Shown here: positions 1-9,668 of the stretch, one piece after another
How positions within the stretch are numbered: position 1 is the stretch's first letter
Layout: every line of letters begins with the position of its first letter
Assembly: GCF_001552595.1 (NCBI RefSeq)
Contig: NZ_BCRM01000005.1
Location: 62,001 to 126,000, forward strand
DNA: 64,000 nucleotides
DNA from: Rhodococcus erythropolis NBRC 15567
GTDB taxonomy: Bacteria > Actinomycetota > Actinomycetes > Mycobacteriales > Mycobacteriaceae
Reading direction: 5' to 3'
The notes under the pieces: generated by a model
The model's input: only the letters and a program-made list of their open reading frames with translations
What the model was told of the DNA's origin: nothing
Database searches by the model: none
Position numbers and translations under genes: made by a program

Positions 1-1582
1 AGGTGCGGGTGACGAGGCGGTTGAAGACGAAGCCTGCCTTGTCGCCGCAGAGGACGGCGGACTTCTTCAGCGACTTCGCGGTGGCGAAAGCCGTTGCGAG
101 AGTGGCATCGTCGGTCTTGCTGCCCTTGATGATCTCGAGGAGAGGAAGAACGGCAACCGGGTTGAAGAAGTGGAAGCCGACCACACGCTCGGGATGCTCG
201 AGGCCGGACGCCATCTCCGTGATGGAGAGCGAGGAGGTGTTGGTGGCGAGGATGGTTTCGGGAGCGATGAACTGCTCGAGTTCCGCGAAGACCTTCTTCT
301 TGACGTCCATGTTCTCGAAGACGGCTTCGATGACGAAGTCGGTCTTGGCGAACGCGGCCTTGTCGAGGGAACCGGAGACGAGCGCCTTGAGACGGTTCGC
401 AGCGTCGGGGGACAGGCGCCCCTTGCCGAGGAGCTTGTCGATTTCGGTGTGGACGTAGCCGACACCCTTGTCGATGCGCTCCTGGTCGATGTCGGTCAGG
501 ATGACCGGCACCTTGAGCTGGCGGACGAAGAGCAGCGCGAGCTGGCTGGCCATGAGACCGGCACCGACGATGCCGACGCCGCTGACCTTGCGGGCGAGCG
601 AGCGGTCGGGTGCTCCGGCGGGGCGCTTGGCGCGCTTGTTCACCAGATCGAAGGCGTACAGACCTGCACGGAGTTCGTCGGTCAGGAGGAGGTCGGCAAG
701 AGCCTCGTCCTCGGCCGCGAAGCCCTTGTCGAGCGAAGCGGCATCGGTGATGTCGGTACTGCGAGCCAGTTCGAGCAGCTCGACGGCCTTGACGGCGCCG
801 GGAGCGTTGCCCTTGGTCTTGCCGTCGACGATCGCCTTCGCACGAGCGATCGCGTCGTCCCAGCCCTGGCCACGGTCGATCTCGGGGCGAGCGGGGGTCA
901 CTGTGCCGGCGAGGACCTGCGACGCCCAGGCGAGGGACTGCTCGATGAAGTCGGCGGAATCGAGAACGACGTCGACGACGCCGAGTTCGAGTGCCTTCTT
1001 GGGGGAGAGCACCTTGTTCTGGTTCAGCGAGTTCTCGATCACCACGGTGACGGCGTTCGACGGGCCGACGAGGTTGGGGAGCAACTGCGTTCCGCCCCAA
1101 CCGGGGACCAGGCCGAGGAATGCTTCCGGAAGACCCAGTGCGCCCGCATTGGCGGCAACCGTGCGGTAGTGGCTGTGCAGGCCGACCTCGAGGCCGCCGC
1201 CCAGAGCGACACCGTTGATGAAGGCGAACGTGGGAACGGACGACTCACGCAGGCGTCGGAACACCTTGTGACCCAAGCGGCCCAGCTCGAGTCCCTGCTC
1301 GCGAGAGGTGATCGCGGGAACACCCTTGAGGTCCGCGCCGGCGGCGAAGATGAACGGCTTGCCGGTGACGGCGATGGCAACCGGGTTGGCTGCGAAGGCT
1401 TCGTCGAGGGCGGCGTCGAATGCTGCGAGTCCGCCGGGACCGAATGACGACGGCTTGGTGTGGTCGAAGCCGTTGTCGAGGGTGATCAGTGCAAACGGGC
1501 CCTCGATGCCGGGGACCGAGATGATCTTCGTGTAGGCGTTCGTCACGACCTCGTCGGCGAATGCTGTTGCAATATCAGACAT
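1..1582 (-). CDS. fadB: Fatty-acid oxidation multifunctional protein (enoyl-CoA hydratase / 3-hydroxyacyl-CoA dehydrogenase), 3' end cut off
   Basis: This should carry out the hydration and NAD-dependent oxidation steps of beta-oxidation in the cytoplasm. The N-terminal crotonase domain (about residues 20-200) shows GADLKG near residue 82, the oxyanion/catalytic stretch NGVALGGGLE near 123-132, and LVPGWGGTQ near 158. A Rossmann NAD site, GIVGAGLM, lies near residue 337, followed by TNTSS and GFHFFNP typical of 3-hydroxyacyl-CoA dehydrogenases. About 527 residues are inside the window and the reading frame is still open at the edge; the family is usually about 700 residues. The ATG start at 1582 directly abuts the stop codon of the thiolase gene, so the two are co-transcribed. 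Confidence 0.93.
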   Translation of the reverse strand, partial: MSDIATAFADEVVTNAYTKIISVPGIEGPFALITLDNGFDHTKPSSFGPGGLAAFDAALDEAFAANPVAIAVTGKPFIFAAGADLKGVPAITSREQGLELGRLGHKVFRRLRESSVPTFAFINGVALGGGLEVGLHSHYRTVAANAGALGLPEAFLGLVPGWGGTQLLPNLVGPSNAVTVVIENSLNQNKVLSPKKALELGVVDVVLDSADFIEQSLAWASQVLAGTVTPARPEIDRGQGWDDAIARAKAIVDGKTKGNAPGAVKAVELLELARSTDITDAASLDKGFAAEDEALADLLLTDELRAGLYAFDLVNKRAKRPAGAPDRSLARKVSGVGIVGAGLMASQLALLFVRQLKVPVILTDIDQERIDKGVGYVHTEIDKLLGKGRLSPDAANRLKALVSGSLDKAAFAKTDFVIEAVFENMDVKKKVFAELEQFIAPETILATNTSSLSITEMASGLEHPERVVGFHFFNPVAVLPLLEIIKGSKTDDATLATAFATAKSLKKSAVLCGDKAGFVFNRLVTRT

Positions 1583-2803
1583 TTAGTTAACCCCTGCCTG
1601 GTAGTCAGCGTGGTTCGGGTTCTCCCAGATGACGGTGCCGCCCATGCCGAGTCCGATGCACATGGTGGTCAAGCCGTAGCGCACGTCGGGACGCGTCGCG
1701 AACTGGCGGGAGAGCTGCGTCATCAGGCGAACGCCCGAGGAAGCGAGGGGGTGGCCACACGCGATGGCGCCGCCCCACTGGTTGACGCGCGGGTCGTCGT
1801 CGGCGATTCCGTAGTGCTCGAGGAACGCGAGGACCTGAACGGCGAACGCCTCGTTGATCTCGAAGAGTCCGATGTCCTCGATCTTCAGGCCGGTGCGTGC
1901 CAGGAGCTTCTCGGTGGCGGGAACCGGGCCGATGCCCATGACGGCGGGGTCGACGCCCTGGTAGGCGAAGCCCACCATGCGCATGCCGACCGGCAGGCCG
2001 AGCTCGGCTGCGGTGTCCTCACCGGCGAGCAGTGCTGCGGTGGCGCCGTCGTTGAGTCCGGCGGCGTTACCGGCGGTGATTCGTCCGGCCGGGCGGAACG
2101 GCGTCTTGAGCTTCGCGAGATCTTCGACGGTGGTTCCGGGGCGCGGCGGCTCGTCTTCGGTGGCCAGACCCCAGCCCGCGGAACTGCGGGTGGCGACGGG
2201 GACCAGGGTGTCGGCGATGAAGCCGGCCTTCTTGGCAGCGTCGTACTTGTTCTGGCTGTTGACGGCGTAGGCGTCCGTGCGGTCCTTGGTGATGGTCGGG
2301 AACCGGTCGTGCAGGTTCTCGGCGGTGTTACCCATCACGAGGGCGCTCGGGTCGACCAGGCGGTCGGCGAGGAAGCGCGGGTTGGGGTCTGCGCCCTCAC
2401 CCATCGGGTGGTGGCCCATGTGCTCGACGCCACCGGCGATCACGACGTCGTACTGGCCGAAGCCGATGCCCGACGCGGTGGTGGTGACGGCGGTCATCGC
2501 GCCGGCGCACATGCGGTCGATGGCGAATCCGGGAACGGTTTCGGGGAGACCGGCGAGGATCGCAGCGGTGCGGCCGATGGTCAGGCCCTGGTCACCGGTC
2601 TGCGTGGTGGCTGCGACAGCCACTTCGTCGATCCGTGCGGGATCGAGTTGCGGGTTACGGCGAAGCAGCTCACGAATCGCCTTGACGACGAGATCGTCTG
2701 CGCGCGTGTCGGCGTACATGCCTTTCGGGCCGGCCTTGCCGAACGGGGTGCGAATGCCGTCGACGAAGACGACGTTGCGTTGGTTGTTTGTGGATGGAGC
2801 CAC
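1583..2803 (-). CDS. fadA: Acetyl-CoA acyltransferase (thiolase)
   Basis: This is the thiolytic step of beta-oxidation, releasing acetyl-CoA. Thiolase landmarks are clear: the nucleophilic cysteine in DRMCAGAMTA, GGVEHMGHHPMG, NEAFAVQVLAF, the GHP histidine in ACGHPLASSG, and the second cysteine in CIGLGMGG. I chose the GTG at 2803 because it sits 7 bases after a perfect AGGAGG site. A longer ATG frame opens at 2869 but has no ribosome site, and its extra 22 residues do not look like thiolase. The protein is 406 residues, normal for the family. It is the first gene of the fadA-fadB operon, with no gap between the two genes. Confidence 0.94.
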   Translation of the reverse strand: MAPSTNNQRNVVFVDGIRTPFGKAGPKGMYADTRADDLVVKAIRELLRRNPQLDPARIDEVAVAATTQTGDQGLTIGRTAAILAGLPETVPGFAIDRMCAGAMTAVTTTASGIGFGQYDVVIAGGVEHMGHHPMGEGADPNPRFLADRLVDPSALVMGNTAENLHDRFPTITKDRTDAYAVNSQNKYDAAKKAGFIADTLVPVATRSSAGWGLATEDEPPRPGTTVEDLAKLKTPFRPAGRITAGNAAGLNDGATAALLAGEDTAAELGLPVGMRMVGFAYQGVDPAVMGIGPVPATEKLLARTGLKIEDIGLFEINEAFAVQVLAFLEHYGIADDDPRVNQWGGAIACGHPLASSGVRLMTQLSRQFATRPDVRYGLTTMCIGLGMGGTVIWENPNHADYQAGVN

Positions 2804-2909
2804 GCGAATTCCTCCTGATGGAGCTGCCCACCACTCCGAAGTGCGGTGAGACGTTGGTTCGGCGATCACGGCCAGGCGTCCGGCCTCGTATCGAGCGTAC
2901 TACTGCCCA

Positions 2910-2923
2910 TTACTGACCGGTAA
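2910..2923. promoter_or_regulatory. Possible TetR-type operator upstream of the fadAB operon
   Basis: The inverted repeat TTACTGACCGGTAA (arms TTAC/GTAA) lies about 107 bases upstream of the thiolase start, in the gap between fadA and the 3' end of the RNase D gene. Its position suits a repressor site for the beta-oxidation operon. The arms are short, so this is a candidate only. Confidence 0.3.
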
Positions 2924-2964
2924 CTTAACGTGCCGAATTGCTCCAACCTCACACCGGGGTCAGG

Positions 2965-4260
2965 TCAGGATTCAGGCTCTTCCGCTTCGGGCTCGGCCGG
3001 GACCACGGAGTTCAGTGCCTCGGCGAGGACGGGAACCGTCAAAGTGCGTTGCCAGCCACGTGCGCCACCGGAAGTGAGCTTGGTCTCGATTGCGCTCTCG
3101 ACCTCGGTGATGTCGGAGTCGGGTTCCAACTTCCAGTCCCAGCACAGGCGCCTGACCAGGTCGGGTTGGAGCAGATTCTCCACGGGCACCGACACTTCCT
3201 TGCTCAGGTCCGACAGTGCTGCCCGAGCCGCCGTCAGTCGATCGGCCGCCGCCGGGTCCTGGCGAGCCCACCGACCGGCGGCAGGGGGTCCGACGATCGG
3301 CGGGGTCTTCGGCGGAAGCTCGCTGTCCGGGAGCCTGCGCGCAGCTTCCAGCGCGTCCATCCACACACGCGAATACCGGCGTTGACGTGGTCCGCCGAAC
3401 ACGGGAAGCGAACGGAGCGCATCCAGCGACTGAGGATCTTTGAGAGCGGCGTCGATGATGGCGGAGTCAGGGAGAACCCGGCTCGGCGACACGTCGCGCT
3501 TGCGCGCGAGATCCTCACGCGCCTGCCACAGCGCCCGTACTGCCGCCAACTGCCGAGTGGTCTTGAGCGAGGTGATGTGCGATGTACGACGCCAACGGTC
3601 GGGCTTGGGCTTGGGCGGGCCGGCCAGACGGATGTACTCGAACTCCTCCTTCGCCCACTCGAGCTTGCCCTGGGATTCGAGTTCGGCTTCCATGGCGTCG
3701 CGCAGTTCGAGAAGCACTTCGACGTCGAGGGCGGCGTAGTTCAACCAGGCGTCCGGCAGCGGACGTGTCGACCAGTCCGCGGCCCCGTGACCCTTGCGAA
3801 GTTCCACCCGCAGGGTTCGTTCCACTATCGCGGCGAGTCCGACTCGTTCGAACCCGGCCAGTCGACCGGCCAGTTCGGTGTCGAACAGCTCGGCCGGTGT
3901 CAGGCCCAGTTCGGCGAGGCCGGGGAGATCCTGATCGGCCGAGTGCAGCACCCATTGCAACGGATTGATCGCCTCGGCCAACGGCTGCAGGTCCTGCGCT
4001 GTCGGGATCGGGTCGAGCAGGAACGATCCCGCTCCTTCGCGTCGGAGCTGGATCAGGTACGCCCGTGCCGAATAACGGAATCCGGATGCTCGCTCGGCGT
4101 CCACGGCGAGCGGGCCGTGGCCGGAGGCCAGCGCGGCCGCGGCGTCGGCGACACCGGCGGCAGTGGTGATGACGTCCGGAACTCCGTCACGCGGAACGAG
4201 CAGCGGAACTACGTCGGAGGTGGGCTCGGTTGCATCATCGGTGACTTCGGACATGGTCAC
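2965..4260 (-). CDS. rnd: Ribonuclease D-type 3'-5' exonuclease with HRDC domain
   Basis: A predicted 3'-5' exoribonuclease of the DEDD superfamily, used in tRNA and structured RNA maturation. The exonuclease domain (about residues 40-200) shows DAE (VDAERASGF) for the first DEDD acids, an aspartate in HSADQDL, and YAALDVEVL for the final Tyr-x3-Asp. An HRDC nucleic-acid-binding domain follows at about 215-290. At 431 residues it matches actinobacterial homologues such as Rv2681. The start is the ATG at 4260; a second ATG two codons later is possible. The wax ester synthase gene ends only 5 bases upstream, so the two may share a transcript. Confidence 0.9.
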   Translation of the reverse strand: MTMSEVTDDATEPTSDVVPLLVPRDGVPDVITTAAGVADAAAALASGHGPLAVDAERASGFRYSARAYLIQLRREGAGSFLLDPIPTAQDLQPLAEAINPLQWVLHSADQDLPGLAELGLTPAELFDTELAGRLAGFERVGLAAIVERTLRVELRKGHGAADWSTRPLPDAWLNYAALDVEVLLELRDAMEAELESQGKLEWAKEEFEYIRLAGPPKPKPDRWRRTSHITSLKTTRQLAAVRALWQAREDLARKRDVSPSRVLPDSAIIDAALKDPQSLDALRSLPVFGGPRQRRYSRVWMDALEAARRLPDSELPPKTPPIVGPPAAGRWARQDPAAADRLTAARAALSDLSKEVSVPVENLLQPDLVRRLCWDWKLEPDSDITEVESAIETKLTSGGARGWQRTLTVPVLAEALNSVVPAEPEAEEPES

Positions 4261-4265
4261 TGACT

Positions 4266-5672
4266 CTACGTCGCAGTCGGGGCCGGGGTTGTCACCTCAG
4301 CGTCGAACAGTTCGTCGAGTGCGGCTCCGAAACCTTGCGCGAGCTGGTCCAATTCGGGTGCCAGATCGGAGCAACTGACGATGCCGACGTCGAGTTTTCC
4401 GTCGAGTGACATCACCGTCACGTTGAGTCCTGCCCCGTGAAAGATCGGGCCGAGCGGGAACATTCCCTTGATCTGGGCGCCGAGGAAGTAGAGCGGGACC
4501 GGCGGCCCGGGCACGTTCGAGACGACCAGGTTGGACACGACGGGGTGACGCTCGGCGAGTTTGAGCGACGAGTACACCCGCATGGCGGCGCCGAACACCG
4601 CCGGCGATGCGAACTGGGACCAGTCCTGGAGCATGTTCGCGCCCAGAGCCTCGTTGTGGTTCTTCGAGGTGGCGTTGTAATCGCTGATCGCGTGCAGACG
4701 CTCGACCGGATCGCCGATCTGGGTGCCCAGCTGCGTGAACATGCCCGAGATCTGGTTTGTGCCCGGCCGATCGGATTTACCGTGGACCGATACGGGGACC
4801 ATCGCGACGAGTGAGTCCTCCGGCAGTTCGTCGCGGTCCTCGAGGTAGGTCCGCAAAGCACCCGCGCACAGCGCGAGAACCACATCGTTGACCTTCACGC
4901 CGTGACGGTCTTTGACGGCTTTGACCTTCGCGAGATCGAGCTGGCTGAAGGCGACGTTGCGGTGACCGGTGATAGCGCCGTTGAACGAGGTCCGCGGCGC
5001 GGTGAACGGAGCAGGCATCGCTTCACCCTTGCGTGCACGCGTCACCCACTTGGGGAGCATCGCGATTCCGCCGGGGACCAGACGGGCAATTCTTGCGGGT
5101 CGGGCGATGACGGCCATGAGTCCGCCGATCGCGATGTCCAGCGTTCCCGCGTCGCCCGCACCCTGTGCGGTGGGATCCACGAGCGCCGGTGAATCCGGTT
5201 CGAGACTGCACAGCTGAGCGAGGATGTTCGCGCCGGTGACGCCGTCGGCAGCGCTGTGATGAATCTTCGACATGACGGCGATCTGTCCGTCGGCAAGTCC
5301 CTCGATGACCCACATCTCCCACAGTGGGCGGGAACGATCCAGCGGTTGGCTCGCGATGTGTCCGGCGAGTTCTGCCAGTTCCGCGTGTGTGCCCGGAGCA
5401 GGTACCGCGGTCCGGTGGCAGTGCCGCTCGATGTCGAAATCGTGATCGTCGACCCATACCGGGTAGTCGAGATTGAGGCGGGAATCTTTGAGTTTGCGCC
5501 GGAAGGTCGGCATCGTGGCCATCCGCGAGTCCAACTCGCGAAGCAGCTTCCGGTAGTCGTAACCGCCCGGAATGGTCGAGGGGTCGAGCAGTACGAGTCC
5601 ACAAACGTGCAATAGCTGGGTCGGTGTTTCCAAGTAGAGGAAGGTCGCGTCGAGTCCGCTGAGACGTTGCAT
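4266..5672 (-). CDS. Wax ester synthase / acyl-CoA:diacylglycerol acyltransferase (WS/DGAT)
   Basis: Acyltransferase that makes triacylglycerol or wax ester storage lipid from acyl-CoA at the membrane/lipid-body surface. The catalytic HHxxxDG motif is visible as HHSAADG near residue 138, in a 468-residue protein of normal family length. The N-terminal MQRLSGLDATFLYLET and C-terminal regions (NVPGPPVPLYFLGA) are typical. The ATG at 5672 is preceded by a 14-base perfect palindrome matching the KstR consensus, so sterol- or lipid-responsive repression is likely. Rhodococci carry many WS/DGAT paralogues, and which one this is cannot be told from sequence alone. Confidence 0.93.
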   Translation of the reverse strand: MQRLSGLDATFLYLETPTQLLHVCGLVLLDPSTIPGGYDYRKLLRELDSRMATMPTFRRKLKDSRLNLDYPVWVDDHDFDIERHCHRTAVPAPGTHAELAELAGHIASQPLDRSRPLWEMWVIEGLADGQIAVMSKIHHSAADGVTGANILAQLCSLEPDSPALVDPTAQGAGDAGTLDIAIGGLMAVIARPARIARLVPGGIAMLPKWVTRARKGEAMPAPFTAPRTSFNGAITGHRNVAFSQLDLAKVKAVKDRHGVKVNDVVLALCAGALRTYLEDRDELPEDSLVAMVPVSVHGKSDRPGTNQISGMFTQLGTQIGDPVERLHAISDYNATSKNHNEALGANMLQDWSQFASPAVFGAAMRVYSSLKLAERHPVVSNLVVSNVPGPPVPLYFLGAQIKGMFPLGPIFHGAGLNVTVMSLDGKLDVGIVSCSDLAPELDQLAQGFGAALDELFDAEVTTPAPTAT

Positions 5673-5681
5673 GACTCATTT

Positions 5682-5695
5682 TAGAACAGGTTCTA
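5682..5695. promoter_or_regulatory. KstR-type operator upstream of the WS/DGAT gene
   Basis: TAGAACAGGTTCTA is a perfect palindrome that fits every defined position of the KstR (TetR-family cholesterol-catabolism repressor) consensus TnnAACnnGTTnnA. It starts 10 bases upstream of the WS/DGAT start codon. On the minus strand it overlaps a plausible -10 hexamer (TACTAG), so binding would block transcription. Related TetR-family proteins can share this half-site, so the identity of the regulator is inferred. Confidence 0.65.
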
Positions 5696-5732
5696 GTATT
5701 TTTCCGGGGGAATGCGTAAACGAGTAGTGGAG

Positions 5733-6323
5733 TTAGTCGCCCTGCCGCGACAGCGTGGTTATCCCGGCAGGCGGAAGTCCTGCCGCGTACGCGAGAACTT
5801 CACAGAAAGCCTCGACGTGGTGAGCCAATTCCGATGACGTTGCAGTCCAGGATGCTCGTAACTCGAGTTGGTGGGCTCGTGGCGGGCCCGCGATGTCGCC
5901 GTATCGCACGGAAGTTGTGGCTGTGACCGTACCGCCCAGGGCCACAAAAGGTTCCGGTCCGGCTTCGAGTGCGTCCACCAGCCAACTCCAGGCTACTTCG
6001 GGAAGTAGTGGATCCGCGGCGACGGCTTCGTCGAGGTCGGCCTGTATGTAGGCCACCAACCGCATGGTGCCGTTCCACGCCTCGTCGCCGTCCGGATCGA
6101 ACAACAGGATCAGGCGGCCGAAAGCGTCGCCTTCGGACTGCTCGGCCACGACGTCGGAGTCCGGGTGCAGAACCTCGGCTCCCACTGCGTGGCTGTACGG
6201 AGCGAGACGCTGCGGTGGACGGATGGGACCGACCTCTATCTCGGGCCGAACCCGCGCAGCGGTCATCGCCTCCACGGCGGCACGGAACTCGGCCGGGTCG
6301 GCTGTCGATCCGGATGTCGTCAC
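5733..6323 (-). CDS. DUF3000 family protein
   Basis: A 196-residue protein of the actinobacterial DUF3000 family (M. tuberculosis Rv2680 type), whose function is not known. It has no signal peptide or membrane segment and is probably cytoplasmic. Its place, divergent from hemE and near RNase D, is conserved in mycobacteria. The start is GTG at 6323. No ribosome site is visible, but a TAACGT -10 hexamer at 6332-6337 (minus strand) would start transcription at about 6325, so the message is probably leaderless. Confidence 0.85.
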   Translation of the reverse strand: MTTSGSTADPAEFRAAVEAMTAARVRPEIEVGPIRPPQRLAPYSHAVGAEVLHPDSDVVAEQSEGDAFGRLILLFDPDGDEAWNGTMRLVAYIQADLDEAVAADPLLPEVAWSWLVDALEAGPEPFVALGGTVTATTSVRYGDIAGPPRAHQLELRASWTATSSELAHHVEAFCEVLAYAAGLPPAGITTLSRQGD

Positions 6324-6491
6324 AGGTCAGGACGTTAGTCGGGGATAAGGGCGGGTAGGTGGAGGCGCGCCGACCGAGTGTGGTTCGGGTGTGTGGCCGC
6401 TCACGAACAGCTCGGGTGTCCGATCCCGAGTGTGGGACATGGCAGCATTGAGTCGATCGAAGACACACGTTGGCGGAGAGCGCGAGGACTG
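6324..6491. promoter_or_regulatory. Divergent promoter region between DUF3000 gene and hemE
   Basis: This 168-base gap must hold the start signals for both genes. On the minus strand, TAACGT (6332-6337) is a good -10 element for leaderless transcription of the DUF3000 gene. On the plus strand I see no convincing hexamer pair, only a GAGG ribosome site just before hemE. Confidence 0.4.
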
Positions 6492-7589
6492 ATGAGCGGG
6501 TTGGACAACATGAATTCAGGCATGACCGGGTCGGCGGAATACAGCGCTCGGCGAGTTTTGCCCGACGCACCGTTGCTCGCCGCGGCGACCGGACGCACTC
6601 CGAGTCGACGGCCGGTGTGGTTCATGCGCCAGGCCGGACGTTCGTTGCCGGAGTATCGCGAGATCCGCGCGGGGATCGGCATGTTGGAGTCGTGTTTCGA
6701 TCCGGCGCTGGTCTGTGAGATCACGATGCAGCCGGTGCGCCGTCACGATGTGGACGCGGCAATCCTGTTCTCGGACATCGTTGTTCCGCTCAAGGCTGCG
6801 GGAATCGATCTCGACATCGTTGCCGGCGTCGGACCGGTGGTTGCCAATCCGATTCGCTCCATCGCCGACGTCGCAGCCCTCCCTCGATTGGTTCCCGAAG
6901 AGGTCGGGGCGATCGCGCAGGCCGTTCGACTTCTCACCACCGAGTTGGGCTCGACTCCGCTGATCGGCTTTGCCGGAGCACCGTTCACCTTGGCGTCGTA
7001 TCTGGTCGAGGGTGGTCCGAGCCGGAACCACGAGAAGACCAAGGCGCTCATGCACTCCGATCCGAAGACCTGGCACGCGTTGCTCGGAAGCCTGGCAGAC
7101 ACCACGATCTGCTTCCTGCAGACGCAGCTCAAGGCGGGTGTCGACGCGGTTCAGCTGTTCGACTCGTGGGCCGGCGCGCTCTCGCTGGCCGATTACCGGG
7201 AATTTGTTCTCCCGCATTCCGAACGGGTGTTTGCCGAGGTTGCAGCTGCCGGCGTTCCGCGTATCCACTTCGGTGTCGGAACCGGTGAACTTCTCGGCGC
7301 GATGGGGGAGGCAGGTGCCGACGTCGTGGGTGTCGACTGGCGGATTCCGCTCGACGTCGCGGCCGGTCGTGTCGGTCCGGGCAAGGCGCTGCAAGGCAAT
7401 CTCGATCCCGCTGTACTGTTCGCGGGCCCCGAGGTGATCGATCGTGAGGTGCGCCGGATCGCCGCCGAAGGTGACCGCGCGATCGAGGCCGGTGCCATCG
7501 GCCACATCTTCAACCTCGGCCATGGAGTTCTTCCCGACACCGATCCCACGGCGATCACCTCGGCGGTGGAGCTGGTGCACTCGCTGTGA
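6492..7589 (+). CDS. hemE: Uroporphyrinogen III decarboxylase
   Basis: Decarboxylates uroporphyrinogen III to coproporphyrinogen III in haem synthesis. Family signatures are [12 protein letters not shown] (RQAGR substrate-binding loop), LFSDIVVPL with the catalytic aspartate, [16 protein letters not shown], and [10 protein letters not shown]. The ATG at 6492 has a GAGG ribosome site 8 bases ahead. The frame stays open upstream to 6378, but that extension lacks family similarity; ATGs at 6510 and 6522 are alternative starts. Its TGA overlaps the GTG of the next gene, giving the operon hemE-cgoX-chdC. Confidence 0.96.
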   Translation: MSGLDNMNSGMTGSAEYSARRVLPDAPLLAAATGRTPSRRPVWFMRQAGRSLPEYREIRAGIGMLESCFDPALVCEITMQPVRRHDVDAAILFSDIVVPLKAAGIDLDIVAGVGPVVANPIRSIADVAALPRLVPEEVGAIAQAVRLLTTELGSTPLIGFAGAPFTLASYLVEGGPSRNHEKTKALMHSDPKTWHALLGSLADTTICFLQTQLKAGVDAVQLFDSWAGALSLADYREFVLPHSERVFAEVAAAGVPRIHFGVGTGELLGAMGEAGADVVGVDWRIPLDVAAGRVGPGKALQGNLDPAVLFAGPEVIDREVRRIAAEGDRAIEAGAIGHIFNLGHGVLPDTDPTAITSAVELVHSL

Positions 7590-8947
7590 CAACCACTCGG
7601 CCGTCGGTCGCGGTGATCGGAGGCGGAATCTCCGGTCTGGTTGCCGCGTACCGGCTTCGGTGCAGTCTGGGCTCCGTTGCCGACATCACGGTCGTCGACG
7701 ACTCTCCGCGACTGGGCGGGAAGCTGCGAACGATTGATCTCGGTGGTGGCCCGATCGACATCGGCGCCGAGGCGTTCATCGCCCGTCGGCCCGAAGTCCC
7801 TGCGCTTCTCGCCGAGCTGGGACTGACCGATCAGATCGTTTACCCCGCGGGGTTGAGCCCGTTGATCTGGTCCCAGGGCTCACTGAATCGACTTCCTGCC
7901 GGAACCCTGATGGGAATCCCGGCATCGTCCGAGTCGGTGAGAGATCTAGTCGACGAGCAGACGCTGTCGCGCATAGCTGCCGAACCAGGCGTTCCGTTCG
8001 AGTGGACACGCGGTTCCGATTGCAGTGTTGCCGAACTGGTTTCAGGGCGATTCGGTGATCAGGTGGTCAGCCGATCGGTGGATCCCCTTCTCGGCGGGGT
8101 GTACTCGGGCCTGGCGGAGACCATCGGAGTGCGTGCAGCTTTGCCGACACTCGCTGCGGCGCTCGATGCGGGCGCTCAGAGCCTCACGGATGCAGTTGCA
8201 GCCGCAGTGCCGACACCTGCACCCGGACCAGTGTTCGGAGCGCTCAGGGACGGTTACGGCATCTTGCTCGATGCGCTGCGGCAGGCCGCCGACGCGACGT
8301 TCGTCCGCGGCGAGGCTTCCGAGTTACGCAGGGACGGGAAAGGTTGGAACGTCGATCCGCTCGGCAGCGTCGACGCGGTGATTCTGGCTGTTCCGGCGCC
8401 GCGCGCAGCGGTGCTGTTGGCCGGCGTCGATGCGGATATTGCGCGTATCGCGTCGCGGATCGAACTGGCGTCGTCCGCGGTGGTGGCGCTCCGCTTGCCC
8501 GGTCAGGTCGACCTTCCGCAGAATTCGGGGATCCTGGTTGCCACCGACGCCGACCTGACCGCCAAGGCGTTCACGCTGTCGAGCCGAAAGTGGACGCACC
8601 TCGCTGATCGCGGCGAGCATCTCGTTCGGGTGTCGTTCGGTCGATTCGGCGCATCGGAGATCGTCGACCGGCCGGATGGTGAACTGATCGAACTTGCGTG
8701 CGCCGATCTCGCGACCGTGACCGGAATCACCGAGGAGCCAGGAGCGAGCTTCGTACAGCGGTGGCACGGCGGTCTTCCCCAGTACTCCCCAGGTCACACG
8801 GAAATCGTGGCTGAAATCGAGTCCGGGATGACGCAGTTCGACGGCCTCGAAGTGGCCGGGTCGTGGCTGCACGGCGTCGGGGTTCCGGCGTGTGTCGCAG
8901 TCGGCACGACGGCGGCTACACGGATATTCGAGCGAGTGGCACGATAG
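7586..8947 (+). CDS. cgoX: Coproporphyrinogen III oxidase, HemY type (formerly annotated protoporphyrinogen oxidase)
   Basis: FAD-dependent oxidase. In Actinobacteria the HemY-type enzyme makes coproporphyrin III within the coproporphyrin-dependent pathway. The N-terminal FAD site is [16 protein letters not shown], followed by [22 protein letters not shown] typical of the family; the C-terminus has the second FAD motif around [19 protein letters not shown]. The 453-residue length is normal. The GTG start overlaps the hemE stop by 4 bases. The assignment to the coproporphyrin route is supported by chdC immediately downstream; the ferrochelatase is not in this window. Confidence 0.93.
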   Translation: MTTTRPSVAVIGGGISGLVAAYRLRCSLGSVADITVVDDSPRLGGKLRTIDLGGGPIDIGAEAFIARRPEVPALLAELGLTDQIVYPAGLSPLIWSQGSLNRLPAGTLMGIPASSESVRDLVDEQTLSRIAAEPGVPFEWTRGSDCSVAELVSGRFGDQVVSRSVDPLLGGVYSGLAETIGVRAALPTLAAALDAGAQSLTDAVAAAVPTPAPGPVFGALRDGYGILLDALRQAADATFVRGEASELRRDGKGWNVDPLGSVDAVILAVPAPRAAVLLAGVDADIARIASRIELASSAVVALRLPGQVDLPQNSGILVATDADLTAKAFTLSSRKWTHLADRGEHLVRVSFGRFGASEIVDRPDGELIELACADLATVTGITEEPGASFVQRWHGGLPQYSPGHTEIVAEIESGMTQFDGLEVAGSWLHGVGVPACVAVGTTAATRIFERVAR

Positions 8948-8951
8948 ACCC

Positions 8952-9647
8952 ATGGCACGCCTTGATTTCGACAAACTGAACTCTGAAATCCGTTACCTCA
9001 TGTTCTCCGTGTTCCAGGTGGAACCCGGTGTGCTGGGCGATGATCGGGAAGCTGCGGTCAAGGACGCCCGCTTGTTCTTCGAGGGTCTCGAAGACAAGGG
9101 CGTCGTGGTTCGCGGCATCTACGACGTCGCCGGCTTGCGCGCCGACGCGGACTTCATGATCTGGACCCACGCGGCCAGCATCGAGGAACTGCAGGCCGCG
9201 TACGCGGATTTCCGCCGCACCACCGTCCTCGGACAGGCCAGTGCTCCCATCTGGAGCAACTCGGCGGTGCACCGCCCCGCGGAGTTCAACAAGAGCCACG
9301 TGCCCTCGTTCATCGCGGGTGAGGATCCCGGCGACTACATCTGCGTTTACCCGTTCGTCCGCTCGTACGAGTGGTACCTGCTCCCCGACGAGGAGCGTCG
9401 CAAGATGCTCGCCGATCACGGTATGGCTGCTCGTTCGTACAAGGACGTTCGCGCCAACACGGTCCCGGCCTTCGCTCTGGGGGACTACGAGTGGATTCTC
9501 GCGTTCGAAGCGCCTGAGCTCATCCGTATCGTCGATCTGATGCGCGATCTGCGTGCCACCGAAGCTCGCTTGCACGTTCGCGAAGAGGTGCCGTTCTTCA
9601 CCGGGCCGCGCGTGGACATCGAGAAGCTGGTCCTTTCCCTTCCCTGA
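8952..9647 (+). CDS. chdC: Coproheme decarboxylase (HemQ/ChdC)
   Basis: Last enzyme of the coproporphyrin-dependent haem pathway, converting coprohaem to haem b with hydrogen peroxide. It belongs to the chlorite dismutase superfamily. The sequence holds [13 protein letters not shown], containing the conserved catalytic tyrosine region, and LADHGMAAR with the proximal haem histidine. The protein is 231 residues, as in Rv2676c. I set the start at the ATG at 8952, four bases after the cgoX stop; the frame is open back to 8892 but that part overlaps cgoX. Confidence 0.95.
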   Translation: MARLDFDKLNSEIRYLMFSVFQVEPGVLGDDREAAVKDARLFFEGLEDKGVVVRGIYDVAGLRADADFMIWTHAASIEELQAAYADFRRTTVLGQASAPIWSNSAVHRPAEFNKSHVPSFIAGEDPGDYICVYPFVRSYEWYLLPDEERRKMLADHGMAARSYKDVRANTVPAFALGDYEWILAFEAPELIRIVDLMRDLRATEARLHVREEVPFFTGPRVDIEKLVLSLP

Positions 9648-9668
9648 TCTACTTCGAAAGTAGTTTCT

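Noticed and set aside
170-1447. A 425-residue plus-strand frame over fadB
   Set aside because: Antisense shadow of fadB, which has clear catalytic motifs.
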